From CBDIDH01 sp965277595 (lineage in GTDB: Bacteria > Planctomycetota > Planctomycetia > Isosphaerales > Isosphaeraceae): DNA of 64,000 nucleotides. Made by a program: the position numbers and the translations under genes. The stretch spans positions 4,092,001 to 4,156,000 of the forward strand of contig CBDIDH010000002.1 of NCBI GenBank assembly GCA_965277595.1, written 5' to 3'. The notes beneath the pieces are model-generated. The model was not told where the DNA came from. It was given only the letters and a program-made list of their open reading frames with translations, and ran no database searches. This document shows, piece after piece, positions 35,431-43,484 of the stretch. Within the stretch, counting starts at the first letter, position 1; each line of letters opens with the position of its first letter.

Positions 35431-36811
35431 GACTCTACCGGATTGCAGGTATTGAGGTGCCGGGTATCCGGCCGGCGACATTCTCGTCATCCTTTTTCTT
35501 ACCACAGAAGAGGATGCCGAAATGGACGCGCGACCGAACACCCGGCGAGTGAATCGTGAACGAAAACCAGCCCCGCCGCAACCGCCGCGCGGGGCCAAAC
35601 AGATCGTCATCCCCATGACCCGGCCGCAGTACGACGAGATCTGGCACGACCCCCGACGCATTCGGGCGTTCGTCGACGGATGGGTCCGCTCGGCCCCGGA
35701 ACTGTTCCCCGCCGGCTTCGACCGCGGGTATCGCCTCCACGGGTTCGGCCGCGAGTCCCGCAAGCTCCCCGGGCTGAAGCTCCGGAAGGTCGTCACGGAC
35801 GACCGATCCTCCTACTGGCTCCGCCCCAGCTTCGTCACCGGCTCCATGACCGGCAGCGCCGATGACCTGGCGTACCCCTTGCTCCTGGCGGCGCATGGCG
35901 TCCCCCCGTGGCTGCTCAGGATCGGCTTCGGCCATGGCGAGATGTACTGGCATCGCGTCGTCGAGAGGCTGGGTCGGAGCAGCCTGGTGGGCACCACCGT
36001 CCGCGACCCGGCCCGGTTGCCCGGGCATCTGGCGGCCGACGAGCATCACGCCGACTGGGCCGGCCAGAAGGGCTACGTCGCGACCACCGTCGGCGGGGGC
36101 TGCATCCTGGGCATCGCATTGACGTCCGCGGCCGATGACGCCCATCTCCGGGAGGCCTACGGCGTGTTCGCGGCCGAGGCGCGGGATGTCGCGCCCGGAT
36201 ACGCCCCCGAGACGGTCAACACCGACGGCTGGGCGGCGACGCGGAACGCCTTCCGCGGGCTGTTCCCATCGATCGCAGTGGTGCTCTGCTTCCTGCACGG
36301 GTTCCTCAAGGTCCGCGACCGCTGCCGCAAGGCCCGCGACCTGCACCGCCGGGTGTGGGACGTCTACCGCGCCGCCACCGCGGAGGAGTTCCGACGCCTG
36401 ATGAATGAGTTTCAGCAGTGGTGGGCGACACAGGCCTGGCCCGCCCCGGTGGGCGAGATGGTGGCGAAGCTGTGGGGCAAGACGGAGTCCTACGCGGCGG
36501 CCTACAACCATCCGGGATGCCATCGCACGAGCAACGCGGTGGACCGGCCGATGAACCGGCTGTGCCGGCTGATGTATGCGGGCCGGGGTTTGCACGGCCA
36601 TCAGGGCTCGTCCGAGTTGCGGCCGCGGGGCTGGGCGTTGCTGGAGAACTTCCGGCCATACGCGCCGCGGGGTAAGCGCCCTCGGGCTTTCGAGAGTCCT
36701 GCCCATCGGCTCAACGGCAAGCGCTACCATGAGCACTGGCTCCACAACCTGATGGTGTCGACCTCACTGATGGGCATCAGAAACCCAAAACCTGCAATCC
36801 GGTAGAGTCAG
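35429..36811 (+). mobile_element. unclassified DDE-type IS (copy B, intact)
   Basis: A 1383-bp element with perfect 22-bp terminal inverted repeats: CTGACTCTACCGGATTGCAG (35429-35448, two more bases match) and its complement at 36790-36811. It contains a single transposase gene that ends inside the right repeat. I see no convincing target duplication in the flanks. An inverted, older copy lies at 32271-33657. Confidence 0.85.
35522..36805 (+). CDS. DDE-type transposase of an unrecognised IS family
   Basis: Intact 427-residue protein; ATG at 35522 follows AGAGGAT. Probable catalytic residues are the Asp in HLAADEHHADWAGQKGYVA (~175-193), the Asp in VNTDGWAATRNAF, and a later Glu, perhaps in KTESYAAAYNHPGCHRTSNA. 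CFLHGFLKVRDRCRK follows the second Asp, where IS256- and MULE-like transposases have a conserved Cys/His. I recognise the sequence type from planctomycete, chloroflexus and cyanobacterial genomes but cannot give it an IS family. The last residues (NPKPAIR) are encoded by the terminal repeat. Confidence 0.75.
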   Translation: MDARPNTRRVNRERKPAPPQPPRGAKQIVIPMTRPQYDEIWHDPRRIRAFVDGWVRSAPELFPAGFDRGYRLHGFGRESRKLPGLKLRKVVTDDRSSYWLRPSFVTGSMTGSADDLAYPLLLAAHGVPPWLLRIGFGHGEMYWHRVVERLGRSSLVGTTVRDPARLPGHLAADEHHADWAGQKGYVATTVGGGCILGIALTSAADDAHLREAYGVFAAEARDVAPGYAPETVNTDGWAATRNAFRGLFPSIAVVLCFLHGFLKVRDRCRKARDLHRRVWDVYRAATAEEFRRLMNEFQQWWATQAWPAPVGEMVAKLWGKTESYAAAYNHPGCHRTSNAVDRPMNRLCRLMYAGRGLHGHQGSSELRPRGWALLENFRPYAPRGKRPRAFESPAHRLNGKRYHEHWLHNLMVSTSLMGIRNPKPAIR

Positions 36812-37040
36812 CGAATTTCCTTGCGCCATCATCTGCGATTTCGGGATCGACAACCGGTGGAACAGGTCGCCTGTACCACACGGCCCGAACATGACTGAAT
36901 TCCAAAGGACCAGACCGATTGGACCAGCGGATGATTCCGCTCGACGCGATATTGTCACCGAAAGCCACACTCCCTGTACCATTGAGAGGAAATTCATCGG
37001 TGTTCAGTTGCGCGAAATCAGCACCCCGGTCAGTTAGTCC
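36812..37040 (-). pseudogene. possible gene fragment interrupted by copy B
   Basis: Leftward from ~37040 the frame reads a natural-looking peptide (LTDRGADFAQLNTDEFPLNG, then TGSVAFGDNIASSGIIRWSN and FSHVRAVWYRRPVPPVVDPE) until it meets the terminal repeat of copy B. No start is visible and the family is unknown. The remaining bases to 37235 show no gene. Confidence 0.3.
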
Positions 37041-37235
37041 TCAAACAAGCGTAATGTGAGCCCCCATTCCTTGTCCTTTCCTACCTCGGATGGTCACGTA
37101 CCTTCTCCGGGCCGGGTTCTCGTCACCCGGTTGCACACGTCCCGATCTCGATCGCTCATCACGCCACCGCCTCTCATTGGTATGGAGCCAACACGCACCG
37201 GAGCATCCCGACTCCGGCTTCAGGGTGCCGTCCGG

Positions 37236-38771
37236 TCAACACAACCGGCGACCGTGCAATCGCTCCACCAACCGGAGGAATACGCCCTGCCATGGGTTCC
37301 ATGACAAGAGCCGGTAGACAGTCCGCCGACTGGTCCTGACGATCTGGCAGGGCACCTGGATCATCGCCACGCAGAACGTGCTGAACTCCATCCGAAGCAG
37401 CGACCGCTTCTCCGCCCGGTACTTCTCCGACCACCGGCCTTGCTCGGGCAGGACCAGCGCACTCCACGCCTTCAGGCTCCACGCCAGCGACGCCATCACC
37501 ATGTACGCCCAGTTGCTCACCAGGTTGTCCACCGGCATCGCCAGCGCCTTCACCCCGCCTTTGAGTTGGGCGATCAGGTTTTCCTGGTCGCAACGGTCGT
37601 TGGCCAGGAAGACGATCTCTGACGACGGAGTCATGAGGTCGTTGGTGATGTAGAAGAAGTACCGGTCGGGCTCGAACAGCCACAACTGACCCTTCTCGAC
37701 GATCAGCTTCTTCTTGAGCACGATCACCCGGTACGCCCTCTTGCAGGCGACCGGCCGGTACTCGAACTCGGCCACCTCCTCGCCGATCAGCTTCAGGGTG
37801 TCGAACTGCCGCTCGGAGACGATCCGCTCCTTGTGCCGCTCCCTGGTCTGGCGGGGTACGGTCTTGATCGTGTGTCGGGCCGGGCGCTCCAACTCGCTGT
37901 ATTTCAGGTCGGGGAGCCGCTCGGCCAACCCCTTGAGGTTGGCCATGGCGTCGATCCCGAAGATGAACCGGGCGCCGCCTTGATCCCACCGGTCGAGGTG
38001 CTTGGTCTGGGTGAAGTCGGTGTCGCCCCGGTACGTGATCTTGCGGAACCCCGCCCGTCGGCAAAGGGCGGCGGCCTTGTCGAAGTAGACGTCGGCACGC
38101 TCGTGCGAGGGCCGGTTGCCGCTACGGTTGACCAGGAACAGGGGCTCGGCGGTGTTGGCCAGTGAGACCACCAACGGGTGATATCCCCACACCCCGTTGT
38201 AGGAAATGTCCACCCCTTGCTTGCACCAGCCGTCGCTGGGGGCGAGCGTCCCGTCGGCGTCGATGAACGCCTCGTCGAAGAAGTCCTCAGGCTGTTCCTT
38301 CCAGGCCCGGAGCCGGACCTCATTGAAGATGTCCATCAACTGCTCGACATCACCTTCGGTGAACCGGCGGCAGAAGTCGCCTGCCGTGGTGGGGTCGGGG
38401 ATGCGCTCGGCCCCCAGGGCGTCGAGGTAGACCTCGTCGTTGCGGCGGACTTCGAGGTGTTCGAGCCGCTGCCCCCCGGACAAGAGGTTGTAGGCGATAT
38501 TCAGGACGTGATCACTCTCGTGATACGGCAGGTGCCGTTTCAGGAGGTGGAGTTCCTCGTCGATGTCGTGGACCAGCCCGAGCTTCTGCGCAAGGAGGTG
38601 GATGGCCCCGATGCCGCCGGGGGCGATGGCCCGGACCCGGTCGGTGATCTGGTAGTGGATGTTGGAGGCGGCCATCATCGGCTGGTGGCGTTCGACGCCG
38701 GGCCTGTTCTTGATACGGCGGAGGATTCGCCTCTTGCGTCGGTTCAACTGGCGGTGGACATTGGCGTTCAC
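37236..38771 (-). CDS. IS1380-family transposase
   Basis: Intact 511-residue DDE transposase. Landmarks: HLPYHESDHVLNIAYNLLSG near the N-terminus, FIDADGTLAPSDGW with the first catalytic Asp, FRKITYRGDTDFTQTKHLDR with the second Asp, and NDRCDQENLIAQLKGGVKAL with the catalytic Glu of the C-terminal YREK-like region. I could not find matching terminal repeats: the right side carries ACCAGGGGGTTTTCGAG near 38840, but no complement is visible around 37180-37235, so the left end may be lost. Confidence 0.88.
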   Translation of the reverse strand: MNANVHRQLNRRKRRILRRIKNRPGVERHQPMMAASNIHYQITDRVRAIAPGGIGAIHLLAQKLGLVHDIDEELHLLKRHLPYHESDHVLNIAYNLLSGGQRLEHLEVRRNDEVYLDALGAERIPDPTTAGDFCRRFTEGDVEQLMDIFNEVRLRAWKEQPEDFFDEAFIDADGTLAPSDGWCKQGVDISYNGVWGYHPLVVSLANTAEPLFLVNRSGNRPSHERADVYFDKAAALCRRAGFRKITYRGDTDFTQTKHLDRWDQGGARFIFGIDAMANLKGLAERLPDLKYSELERPARHTIKTVPRQTRERHKERIVSERQFDTLKLIGEEVAEFEYRPVACKRAYRVIVLKKKLIVEKGQLWLFEPDRYFFYITNDLMTPSSEIVFLANDRCDQENLIAQLKGGVKALAMPVDNLVSNWAYMVMASLAWSLKAWSALVLPEQGRWSEKYRAEKRSLLRMEFSTFCVAMIQVPCQIVRTSRRTVYRLLSWNPWQGVFLRLVERLHGRRLC

Positions 38772-39009
38772 TCGAAAACCTCCTGGCGGCGAACGATTGA
38801 GGGGTGTGAAGTACCTCGATTGTTCGCTAAAACCAGGGGGTTTTCGAGCTTCCCGGCCTCGATCAGCCTCGGATTACGCTTGGTTGAGGGTTAGTTGCCG
38901 GACGACGAAATCGGCCGTCAATTCTTGCTGATTACTGATAATCAATATCATGACGCCTTGCCTCTAAACTTTCATATCATTGCCCATTTCGACACGATAA
39001 GAACCTTGT

Positions 39010-39348
39010 TTAGAAACCAAAGCCGACTTCCTGATATGGTTCACCTGGCTTGTGCGGGCTAATCTGGATCGTGACTTTACGATCCAGACGTTTGAGGAAA
39101 TCCAGCAGCTTGTCGGTAGTGAAGCGGTTGAAATGCCCGTTCATCAGGTGGGAAACCTCCGGTTGCTTGATACCCAGCAAAGAAGCAATATCCTTTTGTT
39201 TCAATTCTTTGTCTTTGACAATTTTATAGACATGGAATCCGAGTTTTGCCCGTGCAAGCAACTCATCGGCATCCTCCAACCTCAAATCGGCAAAGACATT
39301 GCCGGAGCCTTCCTCAAAATCGGGTTCTGGCCGGTCGTCATTCTTCAT
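39010..39348 (-). CDS. HigA-like XRE-family antitoxin
   Basis: A 112-residue DNA-binding protein from the ATG at 39348 (MKNDDRPEP). It opens with an acidic arm, then NVFADLRLEDADELLARAKL, and a helix-turn-helix at ~57-77 (LKQKDIASLLGIKQPEVSHL). It is the antitoxin and probable autorepressor. The gene overlaps the end of the toxin gene by 11 nt, the toxin-first order typical of HigBA. A longer start at 39369 is possible but less likely. Confidence 0.85.
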   Translation of the reverse strand: MKNDDRPEPDFEEGSGNVFADLRLEDADELLARAKLGFHVYKIVKDKELKQKDIASLLGIKQPEVSHLMNGHFNRFTTDKLLDFLKRLDRKVTIQISPHKPGEPYQEVGFGF

Positions 39349-39721
39349 GTCTGGCCCGCTCCTTTGCATCCGCGTATCGTTGTTGAATCAACTCCACATC
39401 GTGCTTAGCCGTCTCAATGCCCTTTTTGGACTTCTTCTGAAAGGCATGCAGCACGTAGATTTTCTTTCCCAACTGGACGGCCAGCACAGTGCGGTAGGCT
39501 TCGGCGTCATGACGCGAGGCGATTTCAAAAACGCCACTGCTTACCCCTTTGAACGGCTTGGCGTCTTTGGGCATCCCGCCGAACTGGATCAGTTGCAGCT
39601 CATCGCCGATGATCTTTTGCGCGCCTTTGGGAAACGCCTGGAGCTTCCGCTTGGCGTTTCCCATCCAGACCAACGGCCGCAATATCGGCGTTTCTTTCTC
39701 GTCCTCCTCCGCGCTTGCCAA
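39338..39721 (-). CDS. RelE/HigB-superfamily toxin (Gp49-like)
   Basis: A 127-residue toxin, probably a ribosome-dependent mRNA interferase. The core PFKGVSSGVFEIASRHDAEA, followed by YRTVLAVQLGKKIYVLHAFQ and KKSKKGIETAKHD, is the Gp49-like/HigB pattern. The start is TTG at 39721, with AGGAG 8 nt upstream; the nearby ATG at 39728 is out of frame. The operator-like palindrome lies about 20 nt upstream. Confidence 0.83.
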   Translation of the reverse strand: MASAEEDEKETPILRPLVWMGNAKRKLQAFPKGAQKIIGDELQLIQFGGMPKDAKPFKGVSSGVFEIASRHDAEAYRTVLAVQLGKKIYVLHAFQKKSKKGIETAKHDVELIQQRYADAKERARHEE

Positions 39722-39740
39722 GATCCATACTCCTAATTCT

Positions 39741-39756
39741 ATAGGAAAATTCCTAT
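39741..39756. promoter_or_regulatory. palindromic operator of the toxin-antitoxin operon
   Basis: ATAGGAAAATTCCTAT is a perfect 7-bp inverted repeat with a 2-bp spacer, 19 nt upstream of the toxin start. Position and symmetry suit binding by the HTH antitoxin. The binding is inferred. Confidence 0.55.
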
Positions 39757-39866
39757 CATGTCAAATCCTGTCTGTCAAGCAGTCGGGCCGTGCTCTAAGT
39801 CGAAGTAAAACCGACCTTTACGTAAATGGCTTTTTGCTTAACGTCCCGAATTGGTTGAATGCCGAG

Positions 39867-40202
39867 TCAAGCCGCCTGGAAGAACCTGGCCATGACGTCG
39901 CCCGGCAGCCAGCCGGCCGCATCGAAGCCAGGAGCTGTATCATAGGCGGCTAGCCGGTAAGGGCAGCCTATCCGCTTCGGGGCCGACAGACGGCGACGGA
40001 GCCGGTCCTTCACGATCGCCTGAATCGCTTCGGCCTTGGGGCTGGCATACTGCTTCTCCTGCCCGCCCTGGCCGGTGCGCCCGTACCGAATCGCGACAGT
40101 CCAGTCGTCGAGCAGGTCGCGTCCCAGCGTGATCTGGTAACGGCGGTGATGATTCAAGGCGGCATTGTGCGCCTCGAAGGCGACCGTAAGCAAGTTGTCC
40201 AT
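39867..40202 (-). CDS. small WGR-domain protein
   Basis: A 111-residue protein with a WGR-like domain: RRYQITLGRDLLDDWTVAIR, then YGRTGQGGQEKQYASPKAEA (the WGR-type GRxGxxGQ turn), and a basic helix IVKDRLRRRL. WGR domains bind nucleic acid, notably DNA breaks. Single-domain forms are frequent in mobile elements. It starts 9 bp after the resolvase gene, so the two likely form one operon; its role there is unknown. Confidence 0.7.
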   Translation of the reverse strand: MDNLLTVAFEAHNAALNHHRRYQITLGRDLLDDWTVAIRYGRTGQGGQEKQYASPKAEAIQAIVKDRLRRRLSAPKRIGCPYRLAAYDTAPGFDAAGWLPGDVMARFFQAA

Positions 40203-40211
40203 AGCTAATCC

Positions 40212-40826
40212 TTATCCTCCTGTGTTGTTGGTTGCAGCCAATGATGCATTTGTGGTGTCGCTAGGTGGAATCCGCTCTAGTGAATCGACCGGAGTAGAGC
40301 GTGGCACGTCCACGGACCGTGTAGCGGCGGATACCGTCATACCGGTCTGAAGAAGCGCCTGGGCCGCACCAAGACGCTCGGCATCGAGCTTTCTGGGGCG
40401 ACCTCCTACCCTCCCCCGGCGTTTGGCGGCCAGCAGGCCAGCCAGTACCCGCTCGCGGATCAGCGACCGTTCGTATTGGGCCAGCGCCCCGAATACGTGG
40501 AACAGGAATTCGCCCATCGCCGTCGTCGTGTCTATGACTTCGGTTAGCGACCGGAATCCGATCCCTCGCTGCCGCAGATCGTTGACGATATCGATGAGGT
40601 GGGGCAGTGACCGCCCAAGGCGATCCAGCTTCCAGACCACCAGGATATCGCCAGGGCGGAGGAATTCGACGCAGGAAGCAAGTCCAGGCCGGTCATCGCG
40701 GGCACCGGATGCCCGATCCTCATGGATATTCCGGGCATCGACACCCGCTGAGTGCAGCGCGTCGCGTTGCAGGTCGGTGCTTTGCCGATCATCGGAACTC
40801 GAAACCCTCACATAGCCGACGAGCAT
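40212..40826 (-). CDS. serine resolvase/invertase
   Basis: Small serine recombinase, 204 residues. The catalytic Ser is Ser9 in MLVGYVRVSSSDDRQSTDLQ; other active-site residues lie in DRASGARDDRPGL and LVVWKLDRLGRSLPHL. The dimerisation helix covers ~95-130 (MGEFLFHVFGALAQYERSLI). The C-terminal HTH begins normally (LLQTGMTVSAATRSVDVPRS) but ends in an atypical tail (TPVDSLERIPPSDTTNAS) where relatives have a basic recognition-helix end, so DNA binding may be weakened. A three-dyad res-like region starts one base from its start codon. Confidence 0.88.
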   Translation of the reverse strand: MLVGYVRVSSSDDRQSTDLQRDALHSAGVDARNIHEDRASGARDDRPGLASCVEFLRPGDILVVWKLDRLGRSLPHLIDIVNDLRQRGIGFRSLTEVIDTTTAMGEFLFHVFGALAQYERSLIRERVLAGLLAAKRRGRVGGRPRKLDAERLGAAQALLQTGMTVSAATRSVDVPRSTPVDSLERIPPSDTTNASLAATNNTGG

Positions 40827-40827
40827 T

Positions 40828-40984
40828 TCACGGAAACCATCAATAGAGGAAGATTCCGTGATAAATCACACCCAGCGGTATCCGTCAAGGTTTTTCGTGA
40901 AGCGGAACCTTGACCGGGGTAAGAAATCGCGTCCGATCCGAAACCGCTCACAGGAGGTTCACGGAAAACACATGTTTCCCGTGA
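40828..40984. promoter_or_regulatory. res-like recombination site with three dyads
   Basis: Three inverted-repeat subsites lie upstream of the resolvase. First: TCACGGAA (40828-40835) with TTCCGTGA (40854-40861), 34 bp overall. Second: a weaker dyad around TTTTTCGTGAAGCGGAA (~40890-40908). Third: TCACGGAAA (40959-40967) with TTTCCCGTGA (40975-40984), about 26 bp. This matches the three-subsite plan of Tn3-type res. It also overlaps the promoter, so autorepression is likely. Confidence 0.6.
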
Positions 40985-41099
40985 TCGGCCTGAGAAACCC
41001 CTCCCACGGAAAGGAGGCGAGAGTCCGAGTGTTTGCTAGCGTTCGGTCGTCCGCTACGTTAGGCTGCGGATTCGGCGGAAATAACTGGAGCCTAGCGAG

Positions 41100-41897
41100 A
41101 TGGAACGATCGGATCTTGAACGGTGGTTCAATGTTTCCCATTCAACAGACGCCAAGGGGGATTATCGCCATACATGGTGTCGCCAGACCGAACCGGGACA
41201 ATGGAAGAAGCACCTACCGGGAATCATTGGTTATCTGGAACGGGCACATGCCGACGCTCGCGATTACTTCCATTCAACGATCCATCTGAGTCTTGACCCC
41301 GTGCCGTCGCAACGGCATCAGCCTTCCTACCCCCATGACATGCCGCTCAAGGCAAAGAAGGGGTTTTTCGGTGAGGCTTTGTGCGGCATGTTCACTGAAA
41401 CTATGGAAATAGTGGGGGGCGAAAGCTGGATAGTGCCCGCGTTCCTGTTTCGCCTGCACCGGGAGGCTGCGGAACACCTTTTCCGCTTGGTGATGAAAGA
41501 GAAGGTGCCCAAGGACATTCCCGGACGTACAGCCTCGGACTTCATAGCCATAGCGATCGGAAAAGATGGCCAAATCAAGCGATTTCTCAGCGGCGAAGCA
41601 AAATGTCATGAAACATTTAACACAACTCAATGCAAACAATTTTTGATAGAGATAGGTGAAGAGGGAGCCGTGCCCGTCAGCCTTCCCCAATTAGTGCGAA
41701 TCTTCGAGGATCAAGACAAGGGCCATTTGACCGGAATCATCGCCGCAATCGACGAGCTTTTCCTAAGTTCAGGTTTCGCAGATTTGAAGGCGTACCGCGA
41801 GCGATCTGGCGGGTGGAATTCTCGCCAGCGGACGGCGTCTGAGTCATCTGAAAGTCGGCGATTCGAGGGCAGGACAGTCATCATCCCGCTCGGCTGA
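41100..41897 (+). CDS. PD-(D/E)XK nuclease-like protein, possible defence gene
   Basis: A 265-residue protein; ATG at 41100 with GGAG 10 nt upstream. I infer a restriction-endonuclease-like core from FFGEALCGMFTETMEIVGGE (Glu92), then TASDFIAIAIGKDGQIKRFL (Asp147) and SGEAKCHETF (Glu166, Lys168), the E...D...ExK order. This layout resembles HamA/DUF1837 nucleases of Hachiman-type defence, but the match is by pattern only and no helicase partner is present. The last ~30 residues are low-complexity, and the stop lies inside the 3' end of the IS701 remnant, so the true C-terminus may have been replaced by IS sequence. Confidence 0.5.
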   Translation: MERSDLERWFNVSHSTDAKGDYRHTWCRQTEPGQWKKHLPGIIGYLERAHADARDYFHSTIHLSLDPVPSQRHQPSYPHDMPLKAKKGFFGEALCGMFTETMEIVGGESWIVPAFLFRLHREAAEHLFRLVMKEKVPKDIPGRTASDFIAIAIGKDGQIKRFLSGEAKCHETFNTTQCKQFLIEIGEEGAVPVSLPQLVRIFEDQDKGHLTGIIAAIDELFLSSGFADLKAYRERSGGWNSRQRTASESSESRRFEGRTVIIPLG

Positions 41898-42705
41898 GAA
41901 GCTCGGTGAGTTGGGCGATCCAGGTTTTTAGCCCACTCGGTTCCGACAGCAGTGGCTCGGTTTTCTCGTCGTAGCTGACTCGTCTCAAGGTCGTCAGCAT
42001 GTCAGCGAAAGAGGATTCCTTCTTGCGGCTGTACCACGGTCGGGTGGGAAATCGGACCGACTCATGGCCGACCCGATCGAACCACGCCACCACCAGACTG
42101 GACATGAAGAACGCCATCGGCGCGGTCCGCTCGACGGCCTTGGGCACGCGGTTGGCCTGCTCGCCCAGCCCCATGAGTTGCTTGCTGTTTTCAAATGTGC
42201 ACTCGATCGACCAGCGGCAGGCGTAGGTCGAGAGGACCTCCCGCACGTCCCAGTCGAGCTTGGTGCAATAGAACATCTGGTCGGGACGTCCGCCCTCGTT
42301 GTCGCGGACAAGGATGATCGTCAGCAGGCGATCGCCGCCGGACTTCTAGTACAACGCCCGACGCGTCTTGATCGAGAGAGTGGCATGAAGCCCGAATTGG
42401 TCAAATTTCAGTTCGGTCCAGGGTTGCTCGGGGTCCTCGGCCCAGGCGGCCATGCCGGGAAGCCGGGCCCCTTTTTTGCGGGGCCTCCCCTTGGACTTGG
42501 TGTCCGGATCGGGCTGCGGGGCCGGTTCATAAAGCGCCCCCTTGGGATGGACATGGCTGATGAGGTGGACGTTCTCGGGCAAGTGAGCCAGCACACTCTT
42601 GCCGCCGTAGGCACTGTCGCCGGTGACGATGAGGGTGTCGTTGGGAAACCAGCCCGCCGCCAGCTTGATGAGTTCGACGCGATTCCCGCGGGCGGGCTGC
42701 CCGGG
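41881..42705 (-). pseudogene. IS701-family transposase remnant
   Basis: Leftward from ~42705 the peptide ELIKLAAGWFPNDTLIVTGD, then SAYGGKSVLAHLPENVHLIS and HVHPKGALYEPAP, matches IS701-type transposases. The frame meets an in-frame TAG at 42346, then resumes as KSGGDRLLTIILVRDNEGGR and TYACRWSIECTFENSKQLMG (catalytic Glu region) to the stop at 41881. The N-terminal half is missing; at ~42705 the sequence joins an unrelated small ORF. Confidence 0.75.
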
Positions 42706-42719
42706 GCGGACCGGACCGC

Positions 42720-42792
42720 TGCGTCACGCTGCTCAAGGAATTCCGAGAAGGTCATGTATCCCATCACCGGTATCTATCCCGGCGGTCACGAA
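42720..42792 (-). repeat. 73-nt sequence homologous to 53020-53092
   Basis: About four fifths of the bases match between the two sites, 10.3 kb apart. Read leftward, this copy encodes MGYMTFSEFLEQRDAAVRSA, and the other encodes IGYKTFSEYLVQRYAGVLSA. Both look like the start of a small protein typical of planctomycetes. Here the ORF runs straight into the IS701 remnant. Confidence 0.6.
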
Positions 42793-42849
42793 AACCGGCC
42801 GATTTTCCGAAGAAGGGAACGGTCGGCAGGATCGCCGGACGTTGGCTGA

Positions 42850-43260
42850 CCGACAGGGGCTCGCTTCGTCCTCGAATGCGCCGGCGATCTGTCGCAGTCG
42901 CGTCTCCCCGCCCGGCGAAACGTCGGTAACATCGGAATTCCCACGTTCATTCGTTCTCACCAGTGTGCCCTGGGCTTGTGGTCCTCTGCCGACCCCCGCT
43001 ACGGCCGGGCCCCCTTGCCAGCGAACGACAGCGCGACGACAACACCCCTCCCCAAAGTCCTGACAGGAAAGGGACACGCGGACGAAGCCGGGCCCATCAG
43101 TCCGGGTCCCCCGCCCCCAGTTTTTCTTGGACCATTATTTGAGATTTCAACTTTTGTAGTCGTTCACGGGCCGAGGGTGACACCCGTTCAGAAGCGAACA
43201 GGGTTGTGGTAAAATTCGAACTGATCCGGCAGCGATAGGGCGCGAGACCAAAGTGGAGGC
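42850..43260. other. no gene recognised
   Basis: This stretch between the IS701 and IS5 remnants has no ORF with believable composition on either strand and no clear repeats. It may be further IS debris. Confidence 0.4.
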
Positions 43261-43263
43261 GGT

Positions 43264-43443
43264 CGTGTCGGACCGAAGCGCGCAAAGTAACTGCCTCGGA
43301 TGACATCGAAGGAAATCCTTGGCCAGCTTCTCGAACCGGGTTCCCAATCGCCTGCGTTGCTTCAACTATTCCACGCACAGCTGCATGACGTTACGGCGCC
43401 GGTACAACGACTTCCGGTCGAACGCCGGCAGGCGGCCACGCAC
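43264..43443 (-). pseudogene. C-terminal fragment of an IS5-family transposase
   Basis: Leftward the frame reads RGRLPAFDRKSLYRRRNVMQ, LCVE, an in-frame TAG, then LKQRRRLGTRFEKLAKDFL and a short non-conserved tail. This is the conserved C-terminus of IS5/IS427-type transposases, where the TAG replaces a Trp. Everything upstream is absent: the intact NACHT-nuclease gene ends 40 bp away. Confidence 0.65.
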
Positions 43444-43484
43444 TTGCGGGAGGTTCCTGCTACATCGGGCCGTACCCGCAACCC

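Noticed and set aside
33759..36811. A composite transposon bounded by copies A and B
   Set aside because: The copies are inverted and similarly spaced, but copy A is decayed, and the DNA between holds only another IS and a truncated ORF; no target duplication supports joint movement.
37174..38771. Defined terminal repeats for the IS1380 element
   Set aside because: I could not match the right-end sequence near 38840 to any complement on the left, so I report only the transposase gene.
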